Shown: piece after piece, positions 35,385-43,522 of the stretch
How the letters are laid out: the number at the start of each line of letters is the position of its first letter
Numbering within the stretch: the first letter of the stretch is position 1
Position numbers and translations under genes: made by a program
NCBI RefSeq assembly: GCF_003065485.1
Contig: NZ_CP026951.1
Location: 1,798,001 to 1,862,000, forward strand
Direction: 5' to 3'
Length of the DNA: 64,000 nt
Origin: Salinibacterium hongtaonis
Lineage (GTDB): Bacteria > Actinomycetota > Actinomycetes > Actinomycetales > Microbacteriaceae
Notes under the pieces: generated by a model
What the model was told of the DNA's origin: nothing
The model's database searches: none
Seen by the model: only the letters and a program-made list of their open reading frames with translations

Positions 35385-35627
35385 GAGAGCTCCTCCCTGT
35401 GCTCTGCGCCGATCACGCCGATCCTGCTGCGGCGCGCCGCACCGAACGGTGCGATTGCAGGCATAACGCTACCCGACACGCGGGCCAACGCCCGTTCGCC
35501 CCCGCGGTGCGTTGTGCGGCACATCGGTGCGTGCGGTGAGGCTGCGTGTGGCGAAAATGGCGCAGCATCCGTAAGCTTTTCGGCCAGCCCATGGCCGCCC
35601 CCGCGGCACGGGATCGGAGGGATGCTG

Positions 35628-36671
35628 ATGCTCACCATTGGGGAACTTGCGCTGCCCGAATCGATCGGCGCTCCCGACGCTGGCGACTTCATCGAGATGG
35701 TGCGCATCCGCAATGACATCGAGGCCTACGACGTTGGTACTCGCGACTTTGCCGTCGAGCCAGAAGAGCTGCTCGCGATCGTCTCGAACCCCTATGAGCT
35801 TCGCCGGTTCTTTCTCGCTCGGGTTGACGGACGCATTGTGGGTCGTGCCGTTTATCAGCTGCAGGGCGGGTTGGATGTGCCGACAGCGTGGGTGTCGGTT
35901 GAGATCCTGCCCGAGTTTCGCCGCCAGGGGCTGGGGAGTGCTCTCTATACCCACGTGCACGCCATTGCGCTCGAAGACGGTCGCACGGCGATGCAGGCCG
36001 AGTCGTTTCATCACGTTCCCCCCGCCGAGCCCGTAATCATCTCCCCCACGGGGTTTGGTGCTGTCTCGGCCGACGACGCTCCCTCTCGCTTTCTCGTCTC
36101 CCGCGGCTTTCGTCTAGCTCAGGTAAATCGGGTGAGCCGGCTGGCTCTCCCCTCTGGCGCGCAGACTCCCGAGCCCGCCGCCGGTTACGACCTCGAGGCC
36201 TGGGAGGGGTCGACCCCACAGCACCGGCTTTCTGACATGGCAGTGCTTCACGCGAGGATGAGCACCGATCCGCCCGCCGGCGAGGTCGATTGGCAGCCGG
36301 AGACGTGGGATGAGCAGCGAGTCGTGGAACATGAGCGGCGCCGGGACACCGACGGCAGGCGATATCTGACGGTCGCGGCCCGTCACATCGAGTCGGATTC
36401 GCTCGTGGGCTTCAGCGACCTTTCGGTGCCTCCCGAGGTGGATCGGCCCGTGCAGCAGGAAGACACGATTGTGCTGCACGAGCATCGGGGACATCGGCTC
36501 GGGATGCTACTGAAGGCGGCTAATCTGCAGCGGCTCGATGAACTGGCGCCGGGGCATCCGGCGATCTACACCTGGAATGCCGAGGAGAATCGGCCGATGC
36601 TCACCGTCAACGAGGCCGTCGGATTCGTGCCGGTCGCGGTGGAAGCGTCGTGGCGCACCGATCTGAACTGA
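35628..36671 (+). CDS. Double GNAT-domain acetyltransferase
   Basis: 347 residues from ATG 35628; GGAGGG lies seven bases before it and too close to the ATG at 35622. The first GNAT domain shows RRFFLARVDGRIVGRAVYQLQGG and the acetyl-CoA site ILPEFRRQGLGSALYTHVHAIA; the second has VGFSDLSVP, VLHEHRGHRLGMLLKAANLQRL and TWNAEENRPMLTVNEAVGF. Such tandem GNATs are common in actinobacteria, including mycothiol synthase, but this is not clearly MshD. The open frame extends far upstream antisense to smc and is not coding there. Confidence 0.85.
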   Translation: MLTIGELALPESIGAPDAGDFIEMVRIRNDIEAYDVGTRDFAVEPEELLAIVSNPYELRRFFLARVDGRIVGRAVYQLQGGLDVPTAWVSVEILPEFRRQGLGSALYTHVHAIALEDGRTAMQAESFHHVPPAEPVIISPTGFGAVSADDAPSRFLVSRGFRLAQVNRVSRLALPSGAQTPEPAAGYDLEAWEGSTPQHRLSDMAVLHARMSTDPPAGEVDWQPETWDEQRVVEHERRRDTDGRRYLTVAARHIESDSLVGFSDLSVPPEVDRPVQQEDTIVLHEHRGHRLGMLLKAANLQRLDELAPGHPAIYTWNAEENRPMLTVNEAVGFVPVAVEASWRTDLN

Positions 36672-36710
36672 GCTGACCGCTGAAGCAAGTAAGTGCGGAC
36701 TGTTCGAGCG

Positions 36711-37181
36711 CTAGAACGCGACCTTCAGAAGCAACTGCGTGAGGCTCTGCCGCTCCTCCTGGGAGAGGTTCTTGAGAATTGTCTCGTCGCGCGCGGCGAT
36801 GACCGACTTCTTGGCTTTGGCGTACGCCGCTTGCCCTGTTTCGGTGCCGCGAATGATGTTGGCTCGACGATCGCGAGGGTCCTGAGCTCGTTCGACATAG
36901 CCGAGCGTCTGCAGTTCATCGACGACCGCGACCACCTGGCTCGGGTCGAGAAAGAGAAATTCGGCCACATCGCGCTGGGTGGGACTCACGGCCCCGCACA
37001 CGAGTGACAGCACGGCATATGACCGCACGCGCAACCCGTGCGGCTCCAGAGCGTGGCGAGCCGAAAGCGAACCGATAGCGCGCACGCGGGCGACAAGAAA
37101 CTCGATGTCGTCGAGGAGGTCTGTCGCGTCGATGCGATCCGGCGCAACGCCCAGATCAATCACCGGAGATGAGTCGGTCAT
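36711..37181 (-). CDS. MarR-family transcriptional regulator
   Basis: 156 residues. The winged helix is SPTQRDVAEFLFLDPSQVVAVVDELQTLGYVERAQDPRDRRANIIRGTETG, a clear MarR pattern with the DPRDRR wing. It is divergent from the SDR-amidohydrolase-MaoC operon, and inverted repeats lie over the shared promoter region, so it most likely represses that operon and itself. In many MarR proteins an aromatic acid or acyl-CoA ester releases the repressor; here the ligand is inferred only. Confidence 0.92.
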   Translation of the reverse strand: MTDSSPVIDLGVAPDRIDATDLLDDIEFLVARVRAIGSLSARHALEPHGLRVRSYAVLSLVCGAVSPTQRDVAEFLFLDPSQVVAVVDELQTLGYVERAQDPRDRRANIIRGTETGQAAYAKAKKSVIAARDETILKNLSQEERQSLTQLLLKVAF

Positions 37182-37205
37182 GGCAGCAGTCTACGGGGCT
37201 AACAG

Positions 37206-37234
37206 TTGACATTCAAAGTAATTGAAGATATCAA
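37206..37234 (+). promoter_or_regulatory. Promoter with overlapping MarR-type operator
   Basis: TTGACA (37206-37211) and TATCAA (37229-37234) are separated by exactly 17 bp, the best promoter match in the window, about 70 bp before the SDR start. Two inverted repeats cover it: TTCAA-AGTAA-TTGAA (37212-37226) in the spacer and TTGA-AGATA-TCAA (37222-37234) over the -10. Read on the other strand the same hexamers give TTGATA and TGTCAA, a weaker promoter facing marR. Binding here would block both directions. Confidence 0.65.
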
Positions 37235-37306
37235 CGATTATTGAGAGATTTCACGTCGGCGGAACATCCTCCGCGACGCCCCCGACCACCAACGGAAATA
37301 GAGCAC

Positions 37307-38215
37307 ATGAATCTTCAGGGAAAAGTCGCCATCGTCACCGGCAGTGGGCGCGGCCTCGGGCTCGCCTACGCTCAGGATCTCGCAGCCCACGGGGCCAAGG
37401 TCGTCATCAACGATGTTGACGAGGCCACCGCTGCATCCGCCGTCGAGAGCATCACCAGCGCAGGCGGAGAAGCCGTCGCCCTCGTGGGTGCCGTCGGGTC
37501 CACCGAGACCGCCAACGCCCTCGTCGCCAAGGCCGTCGACACCTGGGGTCGCCTCGACATCCTCGTCACCAACGCGGGCGTGCTGCGCGACACCGTGCTG
37601 TGGAAGATGAGCGACGAAGACTTCGACCTCGTGATCAACGTGCACCTGCGCGGCACGTTCACGTGCGTTCGCGCCGCAGCAACCCACATGCGTGAGCAGG
37701 GCGAGGGCGGCCGCATCATCACGATCGGCTCCCCCACCGGCCAGTTCGGCAACTTCGGCCAGACCAATTACGCGGCCGCCAAGGCTGGCATCGTTGGAAT
37801 GACCCGCACGTGGGCCCTCGAACTCGCCCGCGCGGGCATCACCGCCAACTCGGTTATCCCCGTCGCCGCGACGAGCATGACCGAGTCCGTTCCCTTTCTC
37901 AAGGAGTACACGGATGCCCTCGCCGCTGGCGACCCGCTGCCGCCGTTCGCCCGCAAGGAGCTGGGCTTCGGAACACCCCAGGATGTCGCTGGCCTCGTGA
38001 CCTTCCTCGCCTCAGACGAGGCAGCCGAGATCACGGGTCAGGCCATTGGCATTGGCGGTGACCGCCTCGCGCTCTACTCGCACCCCACGATGATCGTCAC
38101 CGAGATTGCCGACAACGGCTGGACCGCCGAATCCATCGCTGCGGTGTGGGCAGACAAATTCGCCGCGGACCAGCAGTCCGTTGGCGAGAAGATTCCCGCG
38201 CCTCCCAGCGCATAA
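37307..38215 (+). CDS. Short-chain dehydrogenase/reductase
   Basis: 302 residues from ATG 37307. The NAD(P) site is AIVTGSGRGLGLAYA; NAGVLRD follows; the catalytic Ser lies in IITIGSPTG and Tyr/Lys in NYAAAKAG. The Asp in VINDVD after beta-2 suggests NAD preference. A C-terminal extension of about 55 residues goes past the usual SDR end. With the downstream amidohydrolase and MaoC genes it fits the 3-hydroxyacyl-CoA dehydrogenase step of a side-chain-shortening pathway (compare CouN of Rhodococcus); this role is inferred. First gene of a three-gene operon. Confidence 0.88.
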   Translation: MNLQGKVAIVTGSGRGLGLAYAQDLAAHGAKVVINDVDEATAASAVESITSAGGEAVALVGAVGSTETANALVAKAVDTWGRLDILVTNAGVLRDTVLWKMSDEDFDLVINVHLRGTFTCVRAAATHMREQGEGGRIITIGSPTGQFGNFGQTNYAAAKAGIVGMTRTWALELARAGITANSVIPVAATSMTESVPFLKEYTDALAAGDPLPPFARKELGFGTPQDVAGLVTFLASDEAAEITGQAIGIGGDRLALYSHPTMIVTEIADNGWTAESIAAVWADKFAADQQSVGEKIPAPPSA

Positions 38216-38228
38216 GGCACCGTTACCC

Positions 38229-39116
38229 ATGAGTGAACGCTACGAGCCGAAGATCGATATTGCGTCGATCGTCGCCATCGACACCCACGTGCACATCGAG
38301 TCAGAGCACGGTCACCACGCGCTGCCCGACGAACTGTATGACGCCGCGGCGAAGTACTTTGGCAACGGCGGTGAGTTTCCCGGAGTCGACGAGACGGCAG
38401 CCCTCTTTCGCGAGCGAAACATGGCTGCCGTGGTATTCACGGTGGATGCTGAGGCCAACCTCGGTCATGACGGCATCAGCAACGATGCGGTCATCGACGG
38501 GGCGATCCGCCACGCCGATGTGCTCATCCCGTTCGCCAGCGTCGACCCCTCCCGGGGCGAGGCCGGTGCCGCAGAAGCGCGCCGCCTCGTCCTGGAGCGG
38601 GGTGCTCGCGGATTCAAGTTCCATCCCACCGTTCAGGGCTTTGACCCCAGCGATCGCACCCACTGGGACTTCTTCGCCGCGATCGCGGAACTCGATGTCC
38701 CCGCGGTCTTCCACACGGGCCAAACCGGCATCGGAGCGGGAACCCCTGGCGGCCACGGGCTGCGTCTCGGCCTCTCCAACCCCATGCTGCTCGACGACCT
38801 CGCCGCCGCATTCCCTCAGCTGCAGATCGTCATGGCGCACCCCTCCGTGCCGTGGCAGGACGAGGCGATCTCGGTTGCAACCCACAAGTCCAATGTGTGG
38901 ATCGACCTCTCGGGATGGTCACCGAAGTACTTTCCCGCAGCGCTCGTCAAGCAGATGGGATCGCGCCTGCAAAACCAGGTGCTGTTCGCATCCGACTACC
39001 CCATGATCCACCCCGACCGGTGGATCGCCGACTTCAACGACCTCGACATCAAAGAGACCGTTCGCCCCAAAATCATGCGCGAGAACGCCCTGCGTTTGCT
39101 GCGCCTGAACGACTGA
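38229..39116 (+). CDS. Amidohydrolase-superfamily metal-dependent hydrolase
   Basis: 295 residues from ATG 38229, 13 bp after the SDR stop. The metal site is visible: AIDTHVHIESEH (HxH), VFHTGQTGIG, VMAHPSVPWQDEA, and the catalytic Asp in LFASDYPMIHPDRW. Members of this subgroup act as decarboxylases or hydrolases on aromatic and keto acids. In the Rhodococcus p-hydroxycinnamate cluster a similar enzyme is thought to cleave the beta-ketoacyl-CoA by a retro-Claisen step; that parallel is from memory and not proven for this gene. Confidence 0.87.
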   Translation: MSERYEPKIDIASIVAIDTHVHIESEHGHHALPDELYDAAAKYFGNGGEFPGVDETAALFRERNMAAVVFTVDAEANLGHDGISNDAVIDGAIRHADVLIPFASVDPSRGEAGAAEARRLVLERGARGFKFHPTVQGFDPSDRTHWDFFAAIAELDVPAVFHTGQTGIGAGTPGGHGLRLGLSNPMLLDDLAAAFPQLQIVMAHPSVPWQDEAISVATHKSNVWIDLSGWSPKYFPAALVKQMGSRLQNQVLFASDYPMIHPDRWIADFNDLDIKETVRPKIMRENALRLLRLND

Positions 39117-39138
39117 CCGAACAACAGGAGACATCACC

Positions 39139-39591
39139 ATGGCAACAACCACAACCCTCGCCGCCCTGCCCGAGCTCGTCGGCCAGGATCTCGGCGCCAG
39201 CAGCTGGATCGACATCACCCAGGAGCGCGTCAACACCTTCGCCGACGCGACCGACGACCAGCAGTGGATTCACGTCGACCCCGAGCGCGCCAAGGACGGC
39301 CCTTTCGGTGCGGCGATCGCCCACGGCTTTCTCACCCTGTCGCTGAGCATCCCGCTGTGGACCGAACTGCTCGACGTGACGGATGCCGGCACCAAGGTCA
39401 ACTACGGCCTCAACAAGGTGCGCTTTCTCTCGCCCGTCAAGGTGGGCTCCCGCATTCGCCTGCAGGCAACAATCGCTGACGTCGAAGAGGTCAAGGGCGG
39501 TCTGCAGATCACGATCGACATGACGATGGAGATCGAGGGCGCCGAGAAGCCCGCTGCTATTGCGCAGGCGATCCACCGCTTCTACGCGTAA
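39139..39591 (+). CDS. MaoC-family (hot-dog) dehydratase
   Basis: 150 residues with AGGAG upstream of the ATG. The hydratase-2 motif is intact: FADATDDQQWIHVDPERAKDGPFGAAIAHGFLTLSL, where the Asp and His of the motif act on the enoyl-CoA double bond. NYGLNKVRFLSPVKVGSRIRL completes the hot-dog fold. Best read as an enoyl-CoA hydratase working ahead of the SDR. No CoA ligase gene lies nearby, so the acyl-CoA must be made elsewhere. Confidence 0.9.
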   Translation: MATTTTLAALPELVGQDLGASSWIDITQERVNTFADATDDQQWIHVDPERAKDGPFGAAIAHGFLTLSLSIPLWTELLDVTDAGTKVNYGLNKVRFLSPVKVGSRIRLQATIADVEEVKGGLQITIDMTMEIEGAEKPAAIAQAIHRFYA

Positions 39592-39667
39592 TTCGCGACG
39601 CTGGCGGGCCGCTCGCGTGACGCGGGCGGCCCTCCAGTGCCCGAACACGATGACGGGCTGGGCCGGC

Positions 39668-40339
39668 TCAGCGACCGACGATTCCCAGTTCGTATGCTCT
39701 GATAACCGCTTCAACACGGTTGCGAGCGCCGAGTTTGGCGAGCACGCGTCCGATGTGCGCCTTCACGGTGGAATCGCTCAGGTAGAGATTCGCCGCGATC
39801 TCGGCGTTGGTTTGCCCCCGACCCACGAGCACAAAGATCTCCCTCTCCCGGGCAGTGAGCTCTGAGAGGGCATCACTTGCCTCGGAGTCACGACGCGTGC
39901 CGAGGTGCGGAGCTGCGGCTTCGATGAGTTTGGCGGTGATGCGGGGTGAGACCACGGCGTCACCAGCATGAACGGCGCGAATTGCCGCAACAAGATCGTC
40001 TGGCCGCGTGTCCTTGAGGAGAAACCCGGAGGCGCCGGCACCGAGCGCCCCAAAGGCGTAGTCGTCGAGGTCGTAGGTGGTGAGGGCGAGCACCCGAGCG
40101 GTCGGGAGCGCCGCCACGATGTGCCGCGTCGCCTCGATCCCTCCCACACCCGGCATGCGGATGTCCATGAGAATCACATCGGGCCGCAGCCGCTGGGCAG
40201 CGTCGATCGCCTGCGTGCCATCCCCGGCTTCTCCGACCACGATCAGTCCCGGCGTCGCGTCGAGCATCAGTCGAAACCCGTAACGCACGAGCTCCTGATC
40301 GTCGACCAGGAGCACGCGAATATCGTCCCGCACTGTCAT
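39668..40339 (-). CDS. NarL-type response regulator
   Basis: 223 residues. Receiver domain with the phosphorylated Asp in PDVILMDIRMPGVGG (about residue 55), then ALTTYDLDDYAFGALGAGASGFLLKDT. The C-terminal LuxR-type helix-turn-helix is LTAREREIFVLVGRGQTNAEIAANLYLSDSTVKAHIGRVLAKLG. Its start overlaps the stop of the histidine kinase gene (ATGA), so they are a coupled pair. It likely controls the upstream ABC exporter genes. Confidence 0.94.
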   Translation of the reverse strand: MTVRDDIRVLLVDDQELVRYGFRLMLDATPGLIVVGEAGDGTQAIDAAQRLRPDVILMDIRMPGVGGIEATRHIVAALPTARVLALTTYDLDDYAFGALGAGASGFLLKDTRPDDLVAAIRAVHAGDAVVSPRITAKLIEAAAPHLGTRRDSEASDALSELTAREREIFVLVGRGQTNAEIAANLYLSDSTVKAHIGRVLAKLGARNRVEAVIRAYELGIVGR

Positions 40340-41595
40340 TTCTCTTCCCCTCGCAGGCGTGCAACTACCCGCCAGCCACCACTCTCCTGCGGACCCACTT
40401 CGATCTCACCGTCGTAAAGCGCTACGCGTTCCTGCATCCCGAGCAGCCCGCGCCCCGAATCTGATGACGCTACAACGGGCGATGACACATCGCGCACATC
40501 AATTGTGACGTCCGTTTGAGTCCACGACACCGTCACGCTCACCGATGACACGTCGGTGGCATGGCGCAGCACATTCGTGAGTGACTCCTGGATTATGCGA
40601 TAGACCGTGAGACCGAGCGCCGCGTCAGACGACGGCGAACCGGTGACGGTGAGCCGCACCGGAAGCCCCGCGTCCACGAACTGGCGCACGAGGGACGCGA
40701 GCTGCGAGGCATCCGGCTGGGGGGCATGCTCCGCGATTGTGGCTCCGCCGTCGTTGCGCACCGATCCGAGCAGACGGCGTACTTCACCGAGCGTTCTGCG
40801 GCCCGTCTCCGCTACGCGGGCGATGGCCGCTTTCGCTTCTTGTGGGCGCTCGTCGAGGGAGGCGTGTGCACCGTCAGAGATCGTGATCATGACCGTGAGG
40901 CTGTGTGCGATGACGTCGTGCATCTCCCGCGCTATCCGCTCCCGCTCGAGGGCACGAGCGGTCTCGGCCTGCTGATCGCGTTCACGAGCAAGCTGGTCGG
41001 CGCGGTGCACTAGCTCATTGATGTACCGCCGACGATGACCGACGTTCGTGCCGATCAGCGTCGTGATGAGCAGAATGACCCCGATGACCACGTAGACGTT
41101 CGCCCAGTCCTGAACGGAATCCCGGGCAACCATGGGCGGCTCGAGTCCCAGGATGGGCGGTCCGACACTCCCCCGCACCGAGATGGCAAGGGCGCCGAGC
41201 GCGCCGCACGCCATCGCGATACCAAAGCACAGCCAGGCGGTGGCTGCCCGCTGACGCACCCCCACCGTATACATCGCGATCACAGCGAGAAGCGATTCTG
41301 CGCCCGACCCCACCGCAACAGACAGAACCGAAAGCGCCATGGCCGCCGCGAACGCCGCACGGGGAAACCGGCGACGGATGCTCACCGCAGCGATACCGCC
41401 GGCAAGCAGCAGGATCATGGCCCACAACGGGGTGACGTACGGCGGCTCTGACGAGAGAACCATGAGGCCGACTGCGAGCGCACCATACGTGCCCAGCGTC
41501 ACGAGATCCAGAACCCGCGTCCGCGACATTCTGCGGTGGAGACGGCCGCGGAGCGGCACCCTGACGGAGGTGCCGCTCACGGTGCCGGGCCGCAT
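40336..41595 (-). CDS. HisKA_3-type sensor histidine kinase
   Basis: 419 residues. Several membrane segments fill the first half (LVTLGTYGALAVGLMVL, VTPLWAMILLLAGGIAAV, AFAAAMALSVLSVAVG, VYVVIGVILLITTLIG). The phosphoacceptor His lies in RERIAREMHDVIAHSLTVM; the ATP-binding domain has VYRIIQESLTNVLRHA and SGRGLLGMQERVALYDGEIEV. Such kinases next to ABC exporters often sense antimicrobial or envelope stress. The start follows the permease stop after 2 bp. Confidence 0.92.
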   Translation of the reverse strand: MRPGTVSGTSVRVPLRGRLHRRMSRTRVLDLVTLGTYGALAVGLMVLSSEPPYVTPLWAMILLLAGGIAAVSIRRRFPRAAFAAAMALSVLSVAVGSGAESLLAVIAMYTVGVRQRAATAWLCFGIAMACGALGALAISVRGSVGPPILGLEPPMVARDSVQDWANVYVVIGVILLITTLIGTNVGHRRRYINELVHRADQLARERDQQAETARALERERIAREMHDVIAHSLTVMITISDGAHASLDERPQEAKAAIARVAETGRRTLGEVRRLLGSVRNDGGATIAEHAPQPDASQLASLVRQFVDAGLPVRLTVTGSPSSDAALGLTVYRIIQESLTNVLRHATDVSSVSVTVSWTQTDVTIDVRDVSSPVVASSDSGRGLLGMQERVALYDGEIEVGPQESGGWRVVARLRGEEK

Positions 41596-41597
41596 GT

Positions 41598-42443
41598 TCA
41601 GGCGTCCCCCCGACGCAGTCGAATGGCACCCAGCACGAGAAAGGTGCCAGCCCAGACCAGAGCGATAATCCAGCCCGCTCCCGGGCTGACAAATCCGTCA
41701 ACGAGGTCCACGGCCACTCCTAACGTTTCGGACGGGTTGCTCATGGCATCGCCCGCTTTCGACATCGACAAGAGCTGAAGATTGCGCACCACCTGCGACG
41801 CTGGCAATACAGACAGCACGATCGGCAGCAGCAGCATCACCGAAATAGCGGTCGCTACGCTCGCGGCGACGCTGCGGAGCAGGCTCCCGATGCCCAACCC
41901 GAGAATAGCGGAGAGGCCCACGAATACAGAGGTGCCCAGCAACGACAGCGCCACACCGGGAGCGGTCACCCCGATCTCCAGGTCAAAGGCGGCGAACATG
42001 GGATAGGTCACGGCCCACGATCCAAACGCAGCGACAACCGCGGAGACCGTCGTCATGCCGAAGAGCACGACGGCCTTAGCGCCCAGAACGGGAAGTCGAG
42101 TCGGTGTGGCAATCAACGTCGGTTGAATCGTGCCGCTGGAGTACTCGCCACTGATCACGATGACGCCGAGCACCGCGGCGATGAGCTGACCGAAGAGCAC
42201 CGTTCCCACAGTGATCTGGTCGAGGACGAATCCGACCGACCGCAGATCGGGCAGTATGGCGCCCTCCATCGTCAAGCCCAGCGCGACACTAACGCCCACC
42301 CCGACCACAATGATCGAAACCACAAGCGCGATGGTAGAGCGCAGGCTCGTCAGCTTGATGAGCTCTGATCTCACGACGCCAGCGAAGCTGAGTCGCTCGG
42401 GTCGGGCGACGAACGTCTGGCGCTTCTTCTCAAGCAGAGTCAT
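41598..42443 (-). CDS. ABC exporter permease
   Basis: 281 residues. A soluble N-terminus (ERLSFAGVVRSELIKLTSLRS) typical of ABC-2/BcrB-like permeases precedes six hydrophobic segments, e.g. ALVVSIIVVGVGVSVALGL, VLFGQLIAAVLGVIVISGEY and WIIALVWAGTFLVLGAI at the end. The GEYSSGTIQPTLIATPTR loop is characteristic. Coupled to the ATPase gene by an ATGA overlap. Confidence 0.9.
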   Translation of the reverse strand: MTLLEKKRQTFVARPERLSFAGVVRSELIKLTSLRSTIALVVSIIVVGVGVSVALGLTMEGAILPDLRSVGFVLDQITVGTVLFGQLIAAVLGVIVISGEYSSGTIQPTLIATPTRLPVLGAKAVVLFGMTTVSAVVAAFGSWAVTYPMFAAFDLEIGVTAPGVALSLLGTSVFVGLSAILGLGIGSLLRSVAASVATAISVMLLLPIVLSVLPASQVVRNLQLLSMSKAGDAMSNPSETLGVAVDLVDGFVSPGAGWIIALVWAGTFLVLGAIRLRRGDA

Positions 42444-43399
42444 CGGTTCTCTCCCATTCTTGGTGAGCCCACGTGTGGTGCGCTCGCCTTTGGTGCGCTC
42501 GACGAGCGGTATTCAACATCTCCTGCGGTTAGCGCGAGATATGCGTCTTCGAGAGATCCCGAGACTGCAGCAACCTCATGGAGGACAATTCCTGCTGCGG
42601 AGGCGACAAGAGCGACCTCTTCTGCCGACATTCCCGAAACTTCGAGGGAACCGTCCGCCACAAGCGCTACGCCAACTCCGGGAGCAGCAAGCGCCGACAT
42701 GAGCTCCTGAGACTCTCGAGTGCGAACCTTGACGACCGTCTTGGTTCCTTTTCCGATGACGTCCCCGATCGGGCCGTCGGCAAGAATCTTGCCGCGCCCG
42801 ATGACGATGAGATGGTCGGCGGTTTGAGCCATCTCGCTCATGAGATGCGACGACAAGAGCACCGTGCGCCCCTCCTCCGCCAGGCTCTTCATGAGCGTCC
42901 TGACCCATCGCACTCCCTCAGGGTCCAAGCCGTTGACCGGCTCGTCGAGGATGATGGTCGCAGGGTCACCGAGCAAGGCAGCGGCGATGCCCAGCCGTTG
43001 CCCCATGCCCAGCGAGAATCCGCCGATGCGCTTGCCTGCAACTGAGTCGAGCCCGGCTAGCCCGAGCACCTCGCGCACTCGGGCGTTGCCGATGCCGTGC
43101 GTCGCGGCGATTGACCGCAGATGGTTGTAGGCAGACCGCCCGGGGTGTGCGGCCTTCGCATCGAGCAGTACCCCCACTTCGCGCAGCGGTGCGCGGTGCT
43201 CGTGATAGAGCCGACCGTTGACCCGCACAGTGCCGCCGGTGGGTTGATCGAGGCCCACGATCATCCTCATGGTTGTGGATTTTCCCGCGCCGTTCGGGCC
43301 GAGGAACCCTGTTACGTGGCCCGGCCTTACGGTGAAGTCGATCTCGTCAACGACAACTTTGCGTCCGTAGCGCTTGACGAGCGCGTCAGCCGCGATCAT
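42440..43399 (-). CDS. ABC exporter ATP-binding protein
   Basis: 319 residues from ATG 43399 (MIAADALVKRYG), supported by AAGGAAA upstream; a longer frame to 43456 has no such support. Walker A GPNGAGKSTTMRMI, signature FSLGMGQRLGIAAALLGDP, Walker B IILDEPVNGLDPEG and LLSSHLMSEMAQ are intact. The best fit is a BcrA/bacitracin-type exporter ATPase. First gene of the ATPase-permease-kinase-regulator operon. Confidence 0.93.
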   Translation of the reverse strand: MIAADALVKRYGRKVVVDEIDFTVRPGHVTGFLGPNGAGKSTTMRMIVGLDQPTGGTVRVNGRLYHEHRAPLREVGVLLDAKAAHPGRSAYNHLRSIAATHGIGNARVREVLGLAGLDSVAGKRIGGFSLGMGQRLGIAAALLGDPATIILDEPVNGLDPEGVRWVRTLMKSLAEEGRTVLLSSHLMSEMAQTADHLIVIGRGKILADGPIGDVIGKGTKTVVKVRTRESQELMSALAAPGVGVALVADGSLEVSGMSAEEVALVASAAGIVLHEVAAVSGSLEDAYLALTAGDVEYRSSSAPKASAPHVGSPRMGENR

Positions 43400-43522
43400 G
43401 TGGTTTCCTTGTGCATTTGCATAGGAGAAAGCGTAGGAAGGCTGCGCTTGCGGCACATCGGACGACAGTGCAGCATCTGATCGCGAACCAGTACCTGGGT
43501 ACCGGTGAGAAAAGACCGGGTT

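Noticed and set aside
34263-35627. Long open frame antisense to smc, continuous with the GNAT gene
   Set aside because: No homology to a protein domain is evident and a good ribosome-binding site marks the start at 35628.
36690-36712. GTTC...GAAC inverted repeat between the convergent GNAT and MarR genes as a terminator
   Set aside because: Only four pairs; chance in this sequence.
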